Below are positions 47,427-59,037 of a DNA stretch of 64,000 bases, one piece after another. This DNA is from Hygrocybe punicea (Eukaryota; Basidiomycota; Agaricomycetes; Agaricales; Hygrophoraceae). The notes under the pieces are model-generated. The model saw nothing but the letters and a program-made list of their open reading frames with translations. It had not been told where the DNA came from and did no database searches. Each line of letters begins with the position of its first letter. The stretch's first letter is position 1. Made by a program: the position numbers and the translations under genes. The stretch is from positions 4,774,001-4,838,000 of the forward strand of contig OY744472.1 of assembly GCA_963556145.1 (NCBI GenBank), in the 5' to 3' direction.

Positions 47427-50400
47427 ATGCTGAAGAAAGTCATTGACGGCCGCGGTAAAAGCAGAGCAGAAAGGGGTCCGGTGAGTTCTTTTTGTCCAAG
47501 CATTTCTGAACGACAACGACAACGACAAACGACTCTTCCAGATTGCAGATATAACCCCGAATCCAGTTGACCTACGTCCGCCTCCCACTCTCACATTGAG
47601 CGCACATCATATCAATGCTCCAGGTTCAACGTTCAACGTCGTTGGAGGTGACCAGCACAATTTCCATCCATTTCCTTGTAAGTCGGGTTGTGGAACAAGC
47701 AACATGCTTTCATTCACGCAATTCGAAACTCATTGTCAAATGTGTTGAACGTAGCATCTAACAATTCCCTGGGCACCCTTCCATACGCCGAACATGCTTC
47801 CTGGAACCCGAGTCTCGTGTGCTTGCCTGGCACCCGCACAGCCCTCCTCGGTGATATATGGAAATGGATCAACGAAGCTGATAGTACCAAGTCAGCGGAA
47901 ATATTTTTCTTGTCTGATTTGGCCGGCACCGGAAAGAGTGCGATTGCGCACACCGTCGCTCGCGACTGCCGCAAGGCCGGAATTCTTGCCTCGTCTTTCT
48001 TCTTCGACCGAGACATCCCGGATAGAAACCGGCCTCAGAAGTTCTTCAGCACCATCGTACGTGACCTTGTTGGACTTAGCAAGGATCTGGCAGAACATAT
48101 CAGCGTCATTCTCGAAAATGATCGCAGCCTTGCATCTGCGCCGCAATCTCGTCAATTTGATGAGCTCATCCTGAATCCTTTTCTGGTTCACAGGCATCGT
48201 ATTCACAGACCTATCGTCCTAGTCATCGATGCGCTGGATGAAGGCTATGATCTGGAGACTCTCGAAATCCTTTGCAACAAGGTTCCTGACCTTCCCGGGA
48301 CGTTCCGCATATTCCTAACCTCTCGCCCGAAGGAAGACATTTTCATGGATTTGTCCACTGCGAATCATGTCCACTGCAGATCAATCAATATTCACGACGA
48401 CAGCAATCAGAGGGATATTGCTCTGTATGTCCAATCAAGGCTGCGATATATTGCAACGCGGAAGCGTCTGGATGCGGATTGGCCTGGTGTGCAATTAACG
48501 AGTGACTTTACGGTGAAGGCGGAGGGCCTGTTCATTTGGGCGTCTACAGTCAGCAAGTACTTGGCCACCACTGTGGATCCAGATAAGCAGCTCAGGAAAC
48601 TCTTGCACAAGAACGACCCGTCAGGCCTTCACGCAGAAGCCAAGATGGACAACTTGTATGCCGAGATTCTTAATACCTGCAACTGGACAGACGAGGATTT
48701 TGTAGAGGGGTACGAGTTGCTCATCGGGGCCATCGTCGCAGTCAAGACACCGCTGTCCATGACTGCTCTCCGATGCCTTCATTGCGCTAATCCGACACTA
48801 AAAGTCGACGAAATTCTTCACCAACTCAGCTCGGTACTCATTGGCTTGGACGATCAATGTCGACCTATACAACTCCTACATCTCTCCTTTCGAGATTTCC
48901 TAACTTTTCGGGCTCCAGCCTCCCCAGTGCATGAACGGTTCTATGTAAACGAGAAGGAGCATAGTCGGAGGCTGGCATTCTTGTGTATTGATGTCATGAA
49001 TGAACAGTTGAATCCGGACATAGCTAATACAGGCTACTTAACGGGACAGAAGCAGGTCGAAGGCATCCCTAAAATCGACCAATCAAGTGTTTCGGAAGTG
49101 CTATGGTATGCGTGCAGATTCTGGGCGGAGCACATCATCGACATCGAAGAGCCGTTGTCGGAAATGTTTCTCGATGCAGTGAGCACATTCCTTGTGAGGC
49201 GGCTTCTGATCTGGATGGAGGTTTTGTATTCCACATTTGAATTTCAAAGTTTGGTCAACGTACGAGTCTGGCTTCAGGTTAGAAATTTGGATTTGAATTC
49301 CTGTGGTACTAACTAATGTGGTGATTCTGGATAGAAAACGTGCCCGATGCTTGTAACTGCAGTTTCCGGCAAAACACAGGCTGCAGCATTTCTTGAGCTC
49401 TCCACACGATTTGACTACATGGGTCGCCGAGAAGATGCCTTGAGAGCAATCGAAGACGCAGTCGAGCTGTACCGGCAGCTTGCTGCTGACCGTCCTGCGA
49501 CTTTCATTCCAGATCTCGCCGGGTCCCTGAACAATCTTTCCAACTGCTTATCCGATCTGGGTCGCCGAGAAGATGCTTTGAAAGCAATTGAGGAGGCAGT
49601 TGAGCTGTACCGGCAGCTTGCTGCTGACCGTCCTGCGACTTTCATTCCAGATCTCGCCGGGTCCCTGAACAATCTTTCCAACTGCTTATCCGATCTGGGT
49701 CGCCGAGAAGATGCCTTGAGAGCAATCGAAGACGCAGTCGAGCTGTACCGGCAGCTTGCTGCTGACCGTCCTGCGACTTTCATTCCAGATCTCGCCGGGT
49801 CCCTGAACAATCTTTCCAACTGCTTATCCGATCTGGGTCGCCGAGAAGATGCCTTGAAAGCAATTGTGGAGGCGGTTGAGCTACGCCGGCAGCTTGCTGC
49901 TGACCGTCCTGCGACTTTCATTCCAGATCTCGCCGGGTCCCTGAACAATCTCTCCAACCGCTTATCTGATCTGGGTCGCCGAGAAGATGCCTTGAAAGCA
50001 ATTGTGGAGGCGGTTGAGCTACACCGGCAGCTTGCTGCTGACCGTCCTGCGACTTTCATTCCAGATCTCGCCATCTCCCTGAACAATCTCTCCCAGCATT
50101 TATCCGATCTGGGTCGCCGAGAAGATGCCTTGAGAGCAATCGAAGACGCAGTCGAGCTGTACCGGCAGCTTGCTGCTGACCGTCCTGCGACTTTCATTCC
50201 AGATCTCGCCATGTCGCTGAACAATCTCTCCAACCGCTTATCCGATCTGGGTCGCCGAGAAGATGCCTTGAAAGCAATTGTGGAGGCGGTTGAGCTACGC
50301 CGGCAGCTTGCTGCTGACCGTCCTGCGACTTTCATTCCAGATCTCGCCATGTCCCTGAACAATCTTGCCAACTGCTTATCCGATCTGGGTCGCCGAGAAG

Positions 50401-51545
50401 ATGCTTTGAAAGCAATTGTGGAGGCGGTTGAGCTACGCCGGCAGCTTGCTGCTGACCGTCCTGCGACTTTCATTCCAGATCTCGCCAGGTCCCTGAACAA
50501 TCTTTCCGGCTGTTTGTCCGATCTGGGTCACCGAGCAAATGCCTTGAAAGCAATTGTGGAGGCGGTTGAGCTACACCGGCAGCTTGCTGCTGACCGTCCT
50601 GCGACTTTCATTCCAAATCTCGCCAGGTCCCTGAACAACCTCTCTGTTCTGTTATCCAATTTGGGTCGCCGAGAAGATGCCTTGAAAGCAATTGTGGAGG
50701 CGGTTGAGCTACGCCGGCAGCTTGCTGCTGACCGTCCTGCGACTTTCATTCCAGATCTCGCCATGTCCCTGAACAATCTCTCCGGCTGTTTGTCCGATCT
50801 GGGTCACCGAGAAGATGCCTTGAAAGCAATTGTGGAGGCAGTTGAGCTACGCCGGCAGCTTGCTGCTGACCGTCCTGCGACTTTCATTCCAGATCTCGCC
50901 GGGTCCCTGAACAATCTCTCCATCCGCTTATCTGATCTGGGTCGCCGAGAAGATGCCTTGAAAGCAATTGTGGAGGCGGTTGAGCTACACCGGCAGCTTG
51001 CTGCTGACTGTCCTGCAACTTTCATTCCAGATCTCGCGACGTCCCTGAACAACCTCTCTGTTCTGTTATCCAATCTGGGTCGCCGAGAAGATGCCTTGAA
51101 AGCAATTGTGGAGGCGGTTGAGCTACACCGGCAGCTTGCTGCTGACCGTCCTGCGACTTTCATTCCAGATCTCGCCGGGTCCCTGAACAATCTCTCCAAC
51201 CGCTTATCCGATCTGGGTCGCCGAGAAGATGCCTTGAGAGCAATCGAAGACACAGTCGAGCTGTACCGGCAGCTTGCTGCTGACCATCCTGCCACTTTCA
51301 TCCCAGATCTTGCCATGTCACTCAACAACCTCTCTCTTAGATTAACCAATCTGGCTCGCCGAGAAGATGCCTTGAAAGCAATTGAGGAGGCGGTTGAGCT
51401 GTACCGGCAACTTGCTGCCGACTGTCCTGCTGCTTTTAATCCACCTCTTGCCGTGTCCCTCAACACCCTCTCCAGTCTTTTATCCGATCTGGGTCGCCGC
51501 GAAGATGCCCAGACAGCCGTGGAGGAGACAAGGCAGCTCCAGTAA
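47427..51545 (+). CDS. NACHT-TPR NLR-like protein, 1307 aa
   Basis: Exons 47427-47480, 47542-47677, 47755-49277 and 49335-51545 sum to 3924 nt, an exact multiple of three. The short N-terminus (HINAPGSTFNVVGGDQHNF) is the linker often seen before fungal NACHT domains. The NACHT P-loop is DLAGTGKSAIAHTVA and Walker B is PIVLVIDALDEG; helical NACHT-associated regions follow. The last exon encodes 15 tandem 46-residue tetratricopeptide repeats (138 bp each) plus a partial one. Each reads like GRREDALKAIVEAVEL-RRQLAADRP-ATFIPDLA-SLNNLS. Fungal NLRs with highly conserved repeats include heterokaryon-incompatibility proteins; a recognition role is inferred. The first exon is less certain than the rest. 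Confidence 0.9.
49422..51530 (+). repeat. Fifteen 138-bp tandem repeats encoding TPR units
   Basis: The unit starts at GGTCGCCGAGAAGATGC and recurs every 138 bp from 49422; the 16th start is near 51492 and is partial. Neighbouring units are almost identical at the DNA level, apart from a few codons. The last two units are more diverged. Confidence 0.95.
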
Positions 51546-51683
51546 TGCATGTGATGTTCTACTTTTCTTTCCTGTTGCCGGTTCCTCATTAACGTGTAAA
51601 TTATTTCTTCGTGATGATATTGTTCTACAGTTCGGGTATTGTAAATTCGGTGCAACTAAGGCCTACATAGTTATCGTCTAAAC

Positions 51684-52651
51684 TTATACCCATTCATTTG
51701 GATTCTTCAATATTTCGACCAGCCTACCTTCTTCACTCCCATCACCTCCCAAGTCCGTCCGATATTCGCACCTAGCTGTCTCTGGCAAGATCCTCTCTAT
51801 CCTCGCGACAGATCGTAGACCAAGTTGAATTCGACATATCTCCCTCTCCTCAACAGCTACCACATTCCCCTATGCTCCTCACTCGGCATCGACAGCCTTC
51901 ATTCCAAGATGGCCAGATATGACGGCAAGAAGGCGTCTCCAACGATCCGTGCGGCAGATCTTGGGCGCTGAGCAGTGTTGTCTGAGAGTTGCTTGTGTCT
52001 GTCATTGAGATCGTCAAAGAATATCCTTGCAATACCTTCTCCGCGATGAGGGATGAATCGAAGAAGAAGTATTCGTCGCACCATTTTTGGAATGAAGGAT
52101 ACAGAGCACTTCCGTGCTGATCATAGGTGTTTTTCAGTGTTGCGTGAAAATGACGCGCATCCTCCTCGAGGAGATCAGACGGTGTCAAATCAAAAACACC
52201 CCCCGAACCACCAGGCGAGCACCTTGCCTGTTCCTGACGGTGCTTCGGGGATGGATTCGGTGATCTCGAAGTATCGATAATTAACGTGTACGGTGAGAGC
52301 GCTGGGTTTCGTGGGTGCATCACGAGACTGATGCCTGCAACGAAGATTCTATGGCAGAGCGGTCTACGAGTTTGGGTCGGACGGAATGGATGAATGACCT
52401 GCTCGCATCTGCTTGATGGCGGGTGGTGGAAACAAGCCATCCACAACAGAGATGTTAACGCGAGCTTCCTCCAAAACCGATGCCGCTGATTCAGATGGCG
52501 GTATTGATGCTGGGGCAGCAAAGATTTCAAGTTGCTGGAGCATCCTAGTGCGCGATCCCAGGAATCGGGGTGTGTTTGGGCCGAAATTCTCCAAGGCAGA
52601 TACTATCTTGTCCTGCAAAGAAACAATGTAATCTTTAACCTGCCGACGCAT
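51684..52651 (-). pseudogene. HEM13: Coproporphyrinogen III oxidase, intronless frameshifted copy
   Basis: On the minus strand the HEM13 sequence can be followed to its C-terminus in shifting frames: YIVSLQDKIVSALE, RVNISVV, PPPAIKQMRAGHSSIP, FVAGISLVMHPRNP, VNYRYFEI, KVLAWWFGG, DLTPSDLLEEDARHFH, FQKWCDEYFF, HRGEGIARIFFDDLND, FLPSYLAILE, GRYVEFNLVYD, ILPETARCEYRTDL and a final NPNEWV followed by TAA at 51684. At least five frameshifts and a stop break it, and the glycine-rich segment near the N-terminus is lost. No introns are needed anywhere. The real enzyme catalyses a step of heme synthesis; this copy cannot. Confidence 0.88.
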
Positions 52652-53110
52652 GGCAAGCTGAGAGTACTCTCGGCGTGTTGAGTAACTGATGAACGGTCAC
52701 GGTGGTTACCTTAGGCTAAGAGCTGGGCGCTGGGCGGCACACGCAAGAAAACTTGAGTACTAGTGGCCGTGTAGGTGTCGTCCTGTCGCTAGCCATCAAC
52801 CAGACCTCTTTCCTGGTTCTTGTTCTCCTTTGCAAACCGAGCTCACTGGCTGAGCGCTGATGCAACATCTTGAGTTATTCTCCAGCGTCTTTCTCTGCTA
52901 ATATACCATCGTTCGTTGGAAAAGGGAATGTCGATCCGGGCATTACAGGCCGCTTGATGTTCCATTGAGCGCTTGGGCACCCTTTATCACAACGTATACG
53001 TGCTCTACCACAATACCACCCACAAAGCAGCCTACAGGTAAGCATTCAATTATTCAAGTTGTTGCCAGCCTTTCAGACTGTACGGTACCTCATTCAGACA
53101 CTGTTCGCCA
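52652..53110. other. No gene seen
   Basis: Sequence between the HEM13 copy and a small zinc-finger ORF. Nothing recognised. Confidence 0.4.
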
Positions 53111-53289
53111 TGAATGACCCGCGGGATCTTCCCATGGACCATCCGAATGCCGCGCAAGCCATGCATATGCGCTGGACCTGCCCAAATTGTGGTTGGTCCA
53201 ACTTGTCGTACTCCGTCTGCTACTGTGGGGGCAACGTATTCCTCGAGTATGAAAAGAAGTGTGATCAGTGTTCATATTGGAGGGGTTAA
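53111..53289 (+). CDS. Small zinc-finger-like protein, 59 aa
   Basis: ATG at 53111 opens 59 codons. The C-terminal half reads WTCPNCGWSN, then CYC and KKCDQC, similar in spacing to RanBP2-type or zinc-ribbon fingers (W-x-C-x2-C-x3-N). No introns or neighbours support it, and it is not recognised as a known family. It could be real or a remnant. Confidence 0.4.
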
Positions 53290-53563
53290 CGGTTTGTTGA
53301 GTTGCTCAAAGCTATGATCTGCTACCAGTTAGGTTCTGAAGCTTCTCCATTGAATGGTCCTATGTTCCGCCTTTCTTGTATGTAGTTGTATCATCTGGTT
53401 TTTGTTTTTGTAATCTGTACTACTAGCGGAATAATTTTGTTTGAGGAATATATATCACAACCACCAGGCGAGAACTCTTCCCAGCAATTCTCAACGCGGT
53501 AGGACCGTAGGAGTCTGGCGCTAACAAGACCTAACACACAAGCCTACAACTTGAACTTGAACC

Positions 53564-53670
53564 ATGCAGCCAACCACAACAAATTCGAAAGACTCGCCAG
53601 GGTTTGACCTACCTCCTGAACTCTGGACCCACATATTTATGGAAAGCAACAGTGATCAGCCCTTTTTTGT
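53564..53670 (+). pseudogene. F-box protein N-terminus, truncated
   Basis: ATG at 53564 starts MQPTTTNSKDSPGFDLPPEL, followed by WTHIFMES, the first helix of an F-box. From 53638 the sequence is part of the 1.8-kb duplicated block, and the frame ends soon after. Either the block inserted into or recombined with an F-box gene, or the block carries a scrap of it. Confidence 0.5.
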
Positions 53671-53756
53671 AACGCAATATTCAATGTCAGACGCGGCATG
53701 GCGTTAGGACCCAGGACACTCCACCAATGATAAGTGTTCCGCATACAAGTAATATA

Positions 53757-53832
53757 GTAGTGTCTTCGTAGCGTTTAACAAGTGTCCTCATAGCATCAAG
53801 TGTCTTCATGTACAAGTATCTTCATAGCAATA
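53757..53832 (+). repeat. Imperfect 18-bp tandem repeat
   Basis: About four loose copies of AGTGTCYTCATAGCAT. It lies inside block A and also occurs, inverted, in the right copy near 62354-62430. Confidence 0.6.
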
Positions 53833-54250
53833 AATTCTGATATAAGACTGAGGCTTGATCAGATTACCACCAGACTATTGAGTAAAAGATATGTGGAATT
53901 GCTATTAGACAATCATGAATCTATACTTCGAGAGTCCTGGAACTTAGTAGGAGGCCTCAAAACCCTTCGCCAGCCACACCAGCTTCAGTTTGTTGGAGGT
54001 GTCACATATGGGCTTGCACCTCAAGACGTTGCGGGTATTCGGGTGACTTTGTCGACGCCCATTCGGTTGGTGAGACGAACGACGTCGCCGAAGTCTAGTG
54101 ACGTCGGGTCTGTTGTGTACAGAATCTATCAGATATTACTTAGATAAAGGAGAAACACTCACCTAGCAATAGCCGTAGTTCGCGCACTTTATTTGCACGT
54201 TTTGGGTCGCGGTCGCGCTTTAAACACTCACACTCCCAAACAACAATCTA

Positions 54251-54838
54251 ATGTCCCACCACTCTACCTCATCCACACTGGTGCTCGAGGCACAAAGCGA
54301 CTCGCCGCCGCCGCTATCCACCCCAAACAATCCCACCCAAGCCATGGCCAACGCCAACGGCAATAACGAATCCGGCCTGTTATCTCCCCTCGCGCTCACC
54401 CTGCTATCGTTCGACTCGCCGGGGCCTCTATCTCCCCTCGCGCTCACCCTGCTATCGTTCGACTCGCCGGGGCCTCTATCTGCCCAGGCCCAACTTGCAG
54501 GCGTTGGCTCAAACGAAGACGGCCAACTTTCTCCACTCACACTCAACCTTCGATCGTTCAACTCGTTGACGCTCCCACCCACCTCAGCGCTATGTCTGAG
54601 CATCAAAAACGACGGTCAATTATCCCCACTCGCCCTGGCCCTCCTATCGTTCGACTCTCCGGCACTTCTATCGGCCCCAGCCCAACTTTCGGGCATGGGG
54701 AATGAGAACGACGGATTGTCGCCCCTCCCTCTCTCCCTCCGATCGTTTGACATCCAACGCAGCAGTGAAGGGTCTCCCGAAGCGTCGTTAGTTCCTGTGC
54801 AGGCCGAAGTTCGCAACGGCGGTGGAGAATCATTGTAA
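54251..54838 (+). CDS. Ser/Pro/Leu-rich repeat ORF, left copy (195 aa)
   Basis: ATG to TAA, 195 codons. About five repeats read like LSPLALTLLSFDSPGPL, separated by Asn/Gly-rich spacers. No domain is recognised and no signal peptide is seen. The right copy (61348-61935, minus) differs by one amino acid (Ala to Thr). Both copies are open, which fits either selection or recent duplication. Confidence 0.45.
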   Translation: MSHHSTSSTLVLEAQSDSPPPLSTPNNPTQAMANANGNNESGLLSPLALTLLSFDSPGPLSPLALTLLSFDSPGPLSAQAQLAGVGSNEDGQLSPLTLNLRSFNSLTLPPTSALCLSIKNDGQLSPLALALLSFDSPALLSAPAQLSGMGNENDGLSPLPLSLRSFDIQRSSEGSPEASLVPVQAEVRNGGGESL

Positions 54839-55273
54839 GCAAATGGATAATGTGAATATGGCGCGTATCCGTGAGTTTCCCCCCCCCTTGCTTGCCCCTC
54901 CGTTTCTTGCATTGAAATTATCAGGGCTAACAGTTTTGCAGGTGATGTTGATCTGGGTGATGAAATTGCCATGATGGGAGTGGTTGTTAGAGGAGAATAA
55001 TGAAAATTTTTGGATACTCCCGTTTGTGAAATGTTGAATTAGATAAATGCTCTTGAAGATTCTGCTCTTGCGTAGATTCGCCCTGATGCTTTCACTTCAT
55101 ATGGCAAGCTCTGGTTTGGTCTTTGAGCAAAGCTGGTGATAGCGTCCGGCAGTGGGATAGCAAGTCGGTGATCTTTGTGGAATCTTGACAACAATTGCAG
55201 GCACGTGTTGTGAAACACGCCGTCTTTTCTTCTCACCCATGACCAAGGTGAACCAGAAAAACCAATACAAGCC

Positions 55274-55429
55274 ATGCCGTCAGTCGTTTTTCATTCCATC
55301 TCTTTCTTTCTGGCTGACACACTCCAAGCTCCCGAGGACGAGCTACGCGAGCTCCTGTTGTTCTACTACAATCTCGGTCTAAACGACAAGAAGGTTGCGT
55401 CGTCATGTCTTTATCATTTCGATACCGAG
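55274..55429 (+). pseudogene. Integrase-domain gene, truncated left copy
   Basis: Encodes only the first 52 residues (MPSVVFHSISFFLADTLQ through CLYHFDTE) of the gene that is complete at 59172-60904. At 55430 the match stops abruptly and unrelated sequence follows. Confidence 0.9.
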
Positions 55430-55559
55430 GGGTACCCATGTATTGACAGGTACGTCCGTCACCCAGTGACGAGCTTATCAACGTCAAGGTGGCCAAAGGC
55501 CAAAGGCTGTTGTCTGGATCCTTAGGGAACTTGCTGGGGATTGCCATGTTCTGACACGT

Positions 55560-56114
55560 TTGCACACCATGAACCCCCAAGATCACCCTTCACCTGGCTC
55601 CATTGTCCAACCGAGAACGACAGTCGACCTTGCGGGCACAGCGGTTAGCCAGGGTGGCCACCTCATGTCGAACAAAAAGTGCAAACTTCCTGACGGTTCG
55701 CTCAAGCGAACACGCCAGGACCATGAGGAGATCCACTTTCCGGTCCCGAAGTGGAAACCGGTCATCGAGGGCGAACACGTCCCCATCACGGCGCTTCCAG
55801 AGTGGGCTCGGCAGGCCTTTACTGGGCCTAGTTTGAATCGTATTCAAAGCAAGTTGTATCCTATTGCTTATGGTACAGACAAGCCAATCTTGTTGTGTGC
55901 CCCAACCGTGGTTGGCAAGGTATGCACACGAACACACATACAGCTTATCGGGGCCTCGGTGACGCTCCCCAATTGCCAGGATGTTGCAACATTCCACCGT
56001 GTCGACCCCAACAGCGACCTCTTCTATTTTGATGCATCGTACCGCCTACAACAGCAGTTCATCGGCGTCACAGATGAGAAAGCTATCAAGAGCTACCAAG
56101 TTCCAGAGCACTGA
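55560..56114 (+). pseudogene. BRR2: BRR2-type RNA helicase fragment with internal deletion
   Basis: A 184-codon frame matches two separated parts of the spliceosomal helicase Brr2. The first part (CKLPDGSLKRTR, ITALPEWARQAF, LNRIQSKLYPIAYGT) runs up to the P-loop, here CAPTVVGK instead of CAPTGAGKT. It then jumps to the region IGASVTLPNCQDVATF ... LFYFDASYR ... FIGVTDEKAIKSYQV. The sequence between, with the DEAD-type box, is missing, and the protein ends after about 180 of some 2200 residues. The fragment is intronless, and the frame stayed open despite the deletion. Confidence 0.85.
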
Positions 56115-56573
56115 GCGCCGGATCAGCTTCCACCGAAAATGACTTCCCTTTAGCAAGAATAAGTAGTGGAATGCCGTTTATCATATGTATTGTGTACCAT
56201 ACCTTCAAATGCTACTCAATTCAAAATGTATTCAACGTGTCGGCAAGTAAATGTATTACACTTTCGCAACATATTGGCTAGGCAAGCTGATTGATCCTAT
56301 GCGGACGTTTTGGGGCTGGTCAGTCTCGAGATCATGATATATATGTAAACTTTGCTTCCTTTAAAGTACGATAACAATACACAGAGTTCAGCAGTCGAAC
56401 ACCAATCGGCATGGAAATCCCAATTCGGACTGAGGTTACACTTCCGTCGTTTCACACAATTTACGGCCAATAAAATTTTATTCAGTCACATTAGTGTCCC
56501 TGCCTTCGGAATACTCGTCACTCCCAACACAACACTCCTTTGCTCCCCAACATTCCTTTTTATATTTCAATCC
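56115..56573. other. No gene seen
   Basis: AT-rich sequence upstream of the alpha-kinase gene, probably its promoter. Confidence 0.45.
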
Positions 56574-59037
56574 ATGCCGCAGTACGCCGCCGAATTCACA
56601 TCTGAAAATGAAATTGTCATCTGCGGTGGTCCATGCAAGAAGCAGATCAAGCCGCCTGCGGGGATATTTTATCTGTTGAACCAAGATCGCTCTCGGGCTG
56701 GGCGAAAAGTGTGCTCTGACTGCCATCAGTACTACCTCAACAAAAAAACCACTCGCCGTGTTGATGGTAACCACTTTCATCATTTTACCTCCGTTTTGCT
56801 AACCCATATGAGACACAGCTGCGGAAAGTGTTAAATCTATCCAGAGACAAGTTGCTGTTGCACAGCGCGGTGGTGAGTATGAGAATATTACCCTATGGAT
56901 ATGCTGACTCACATGCCGAATGTTACAGAGCGGACAGATCCGGTGCAGGCACTTGGATATCTAGCTCGACATGATGGTTTCCGACCGTTGCCTCCCCCTC
57001 CAGCCCCGGGGCCGGTGATCATAACACCAGCCCTCTATAATCAGGCCCCGCAACTAACATTCCCTGCGGAATTCCGGAACCTACCCACTGTCAACGGCTA
57101 TCAAGAAGCCCATCAGCGTTACGTGGAGTTAAAGAATCGGTTCAGTGCCCAGGCATTTGCAGTTGGGCCTGTCGCTGAGGTCATCGTTATCAAGTTTTGG
57201 GTGAAGGTGCTGCTTCCAGGTCGAAAAACAGCCGTATGGGTCGCGGTGAGTGAAGCCATGACATTTCCACAAGAGCCAATTCAACGTGGCGTTCACAGGA
57301 TATTTGCGAGACCGTTGGATCCATACCTGTTCATAGCGGCGTGAATGATCTCAAGTTGACTGGAGTGACGGCTGTAGCACACAAGTACATTAAGTGGACA
57401 AAAGGCATGGGGCTCAATCCTGATGACGTCGAACTCCGATCCGCACAATGGGAAGAGCTCTTACCAAAGGGGTTAGGGAATCTCGATGTCGATGCTGTTT
57501 CGCAACGATATTTCAAAATGGTTCGAGGTAAAAGACGTTTTGAAGCTGGTGGAAAGGTTCTCGAGTTGATACTAGCAATATCACATGAACTATATGAAAT
57601 TGCACATACCAACAGTATCCGAGACGACTCTGTGCCATTACAGGTATGCAAACGCACCGAAGAATGTCTGGTTGATTGACTGTCATTCAGCTTGTCGCAG
57701 AAGTGAAAGAAATTGCAGCTCCACCCAGGCCCAAACGACAGCATGCCGAATTATCAGCCGATGACAACTCTTCCGATGTCCCTCGAACCCGTTCACTGGC
57801 ATTACAATCAGTCACCAGCACAGGTACCACCAGTACTTCTCGACTGAGGCATGCGTTGCAAGCACAAAAAGCACCAGGTCGGAAAGCTATGCAAGGGATA
57901 TGTAAGTGGATCAACATGCACTAATGGCCCTGACAACTCATCTGTTTCGAAGTTGACCTCAAAATCACGGAATGCATGGTTTACCCAACGGAGTTCCCTT
58001 CCATTGATCACCTTATTGCAAAGCCGAAGGCCCCTGTTCTCCTCGTGGACAAAGGTTTCCCCATCATCCTCACGTTCAATACCAACGACCCCATTTCTGG
58101 CGCTTGCAAAGTGGCGTACTTTGGTCATACCAACAAGCCGGTCTTTCCAGGCTCGGAATCTCTTGCCGTTTGTGTCAAGCAGGCATTTTGTAACAGCCGA
58201 ACGTCGGATTCTCGAATTATATTTGAAGGTCCTAAACAAGCTGAATTACTGACCACCGAAATCAACTGTTCACGCTGGGCTTCAGCTCTGATGCGCCTCG
58301 TATACGAGTTTATGGAAAAGGAAAACTGGACTCGAGGAAAGCCACCCTTTCCTGTACTGAAGATGCGTTATGTCAACGTAGCATTGGCGGTGGCTAGTAA
58401 CAATAAACGAGATGCTTATTTATTGGAGGAAGTCGTTGATGGATCAGACGGAGATTTCCTCAAGTATATCAACAACACTTCGGCAGCTCCTCTTCCGCAG
58501 CTGGACTCAAAGAGGGAATACGTTGGTCTATTCTTGTCATTTGCTCAGCACGTCCAAATGCTCGAGACTCAGCATCATGTCTTTGTTTCTGATCAACAAG
58601 GTATACAATATTGTTTTGTCGCCAAGAATCATGCTGACATTCAACTTCTCACAGGAGGTCTCACTTTACTCTCTGATCCACAAATAATCACTTCGCCGTA
58701 AGTTTTACTTGTTCTTTATGTATTCTGATGCCTACTTTGTATCAAAAGTGACCTCGGACCTGAGCGTGTGTTCGCTGATGGGAATTTGGCGGCCTCCTTC
58801 ACCTACTTCGGAGATGATCATATTTGCAACAAGTTCTGTGAATTCTATGATCTATCTCCTATCAAGCCAGCACTGAAGGCTCACTTGAAACCTGGATTGA
58901 TGTTGGAAAGGCTACAGCAAGAGCAAGCGTTGGAGGTTTTAGGCCAGGAGTGCGGCAGCCTGTTCTTAGCCGAGGAAGGGGAGATAACTGAGGGTGGAGG
59001 GCCAGCTGGAAGGAAGTCGAAGAAAAAGAGGGTCTGA
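56574..59037 (+). CDS. Alpha-type (atypical) protein kinase, 699 aa
   Basis: Exons 56574-56766, 56819-56872, 56929-57245, 57299-57643, 57691-57901, 57953-58600, 58655-58697, 58749-59037 sum to 2100 nt exactly. The N-terminus has a cysteine-containing module (CGGPCKKQIKPP; VCSDCHQYYL). The C-terminal 300 residues carry alpha-kinase features: SRWASALMRLVYEFM, LSFAQHVQMLETQHHVFVSD, QQGG-LTLLSDPQI, the glycine-rich FADGNLAASF and the zinc-binding DDHICNKFCEF. Alpha-kinases are expanded in Agaricomycetes; targets are unknown. From 57577 to 59028 the sequence is repeated, inverted, at 62549-64000. The tail is Lys/Arg-rich. Confidence 0.88.
57577..59028 (+). repeat. Duplicated block X, left copy (alpha-kinase 3' part)
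   Basis: 1452 bp matching 62549-64000 inverted, same length, with no differences noticed. The match probably continues beyond the right window edge. Confidence 0.93.

Larger units (their letters stand above)
53638..55429 (+). repeat. Duplicated block A, left copy
   Basis: 1792 bp, almost identical in inverted orientation to 60749-62548 (1800 bp). The length difference is one 8-bp indel (near 55180 against 61003-61010). I saw only a handful of single-base differences. The left copy ends in the first exon of the integrase-domain gene, after FDTE, at 55429. Confidence 0.95.

Noticed and set aside
49415..51655. Long antisense frames (361 and 283 codons) opposite the TPR array
   Set aside because: They are mirror frames of a 138-bp repeat whose length is a multiple of three: one stop-free unit stays open in every copy. 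No family resemblance and no start context.
53800..54147. 115-codon frame in block A (and its copy at 62039-62386)
   Set aside because: It has no ATG start, runs through an 18-bp repeat, and has no protein-like pattern. Its identity between copies follows from the recent duplication.
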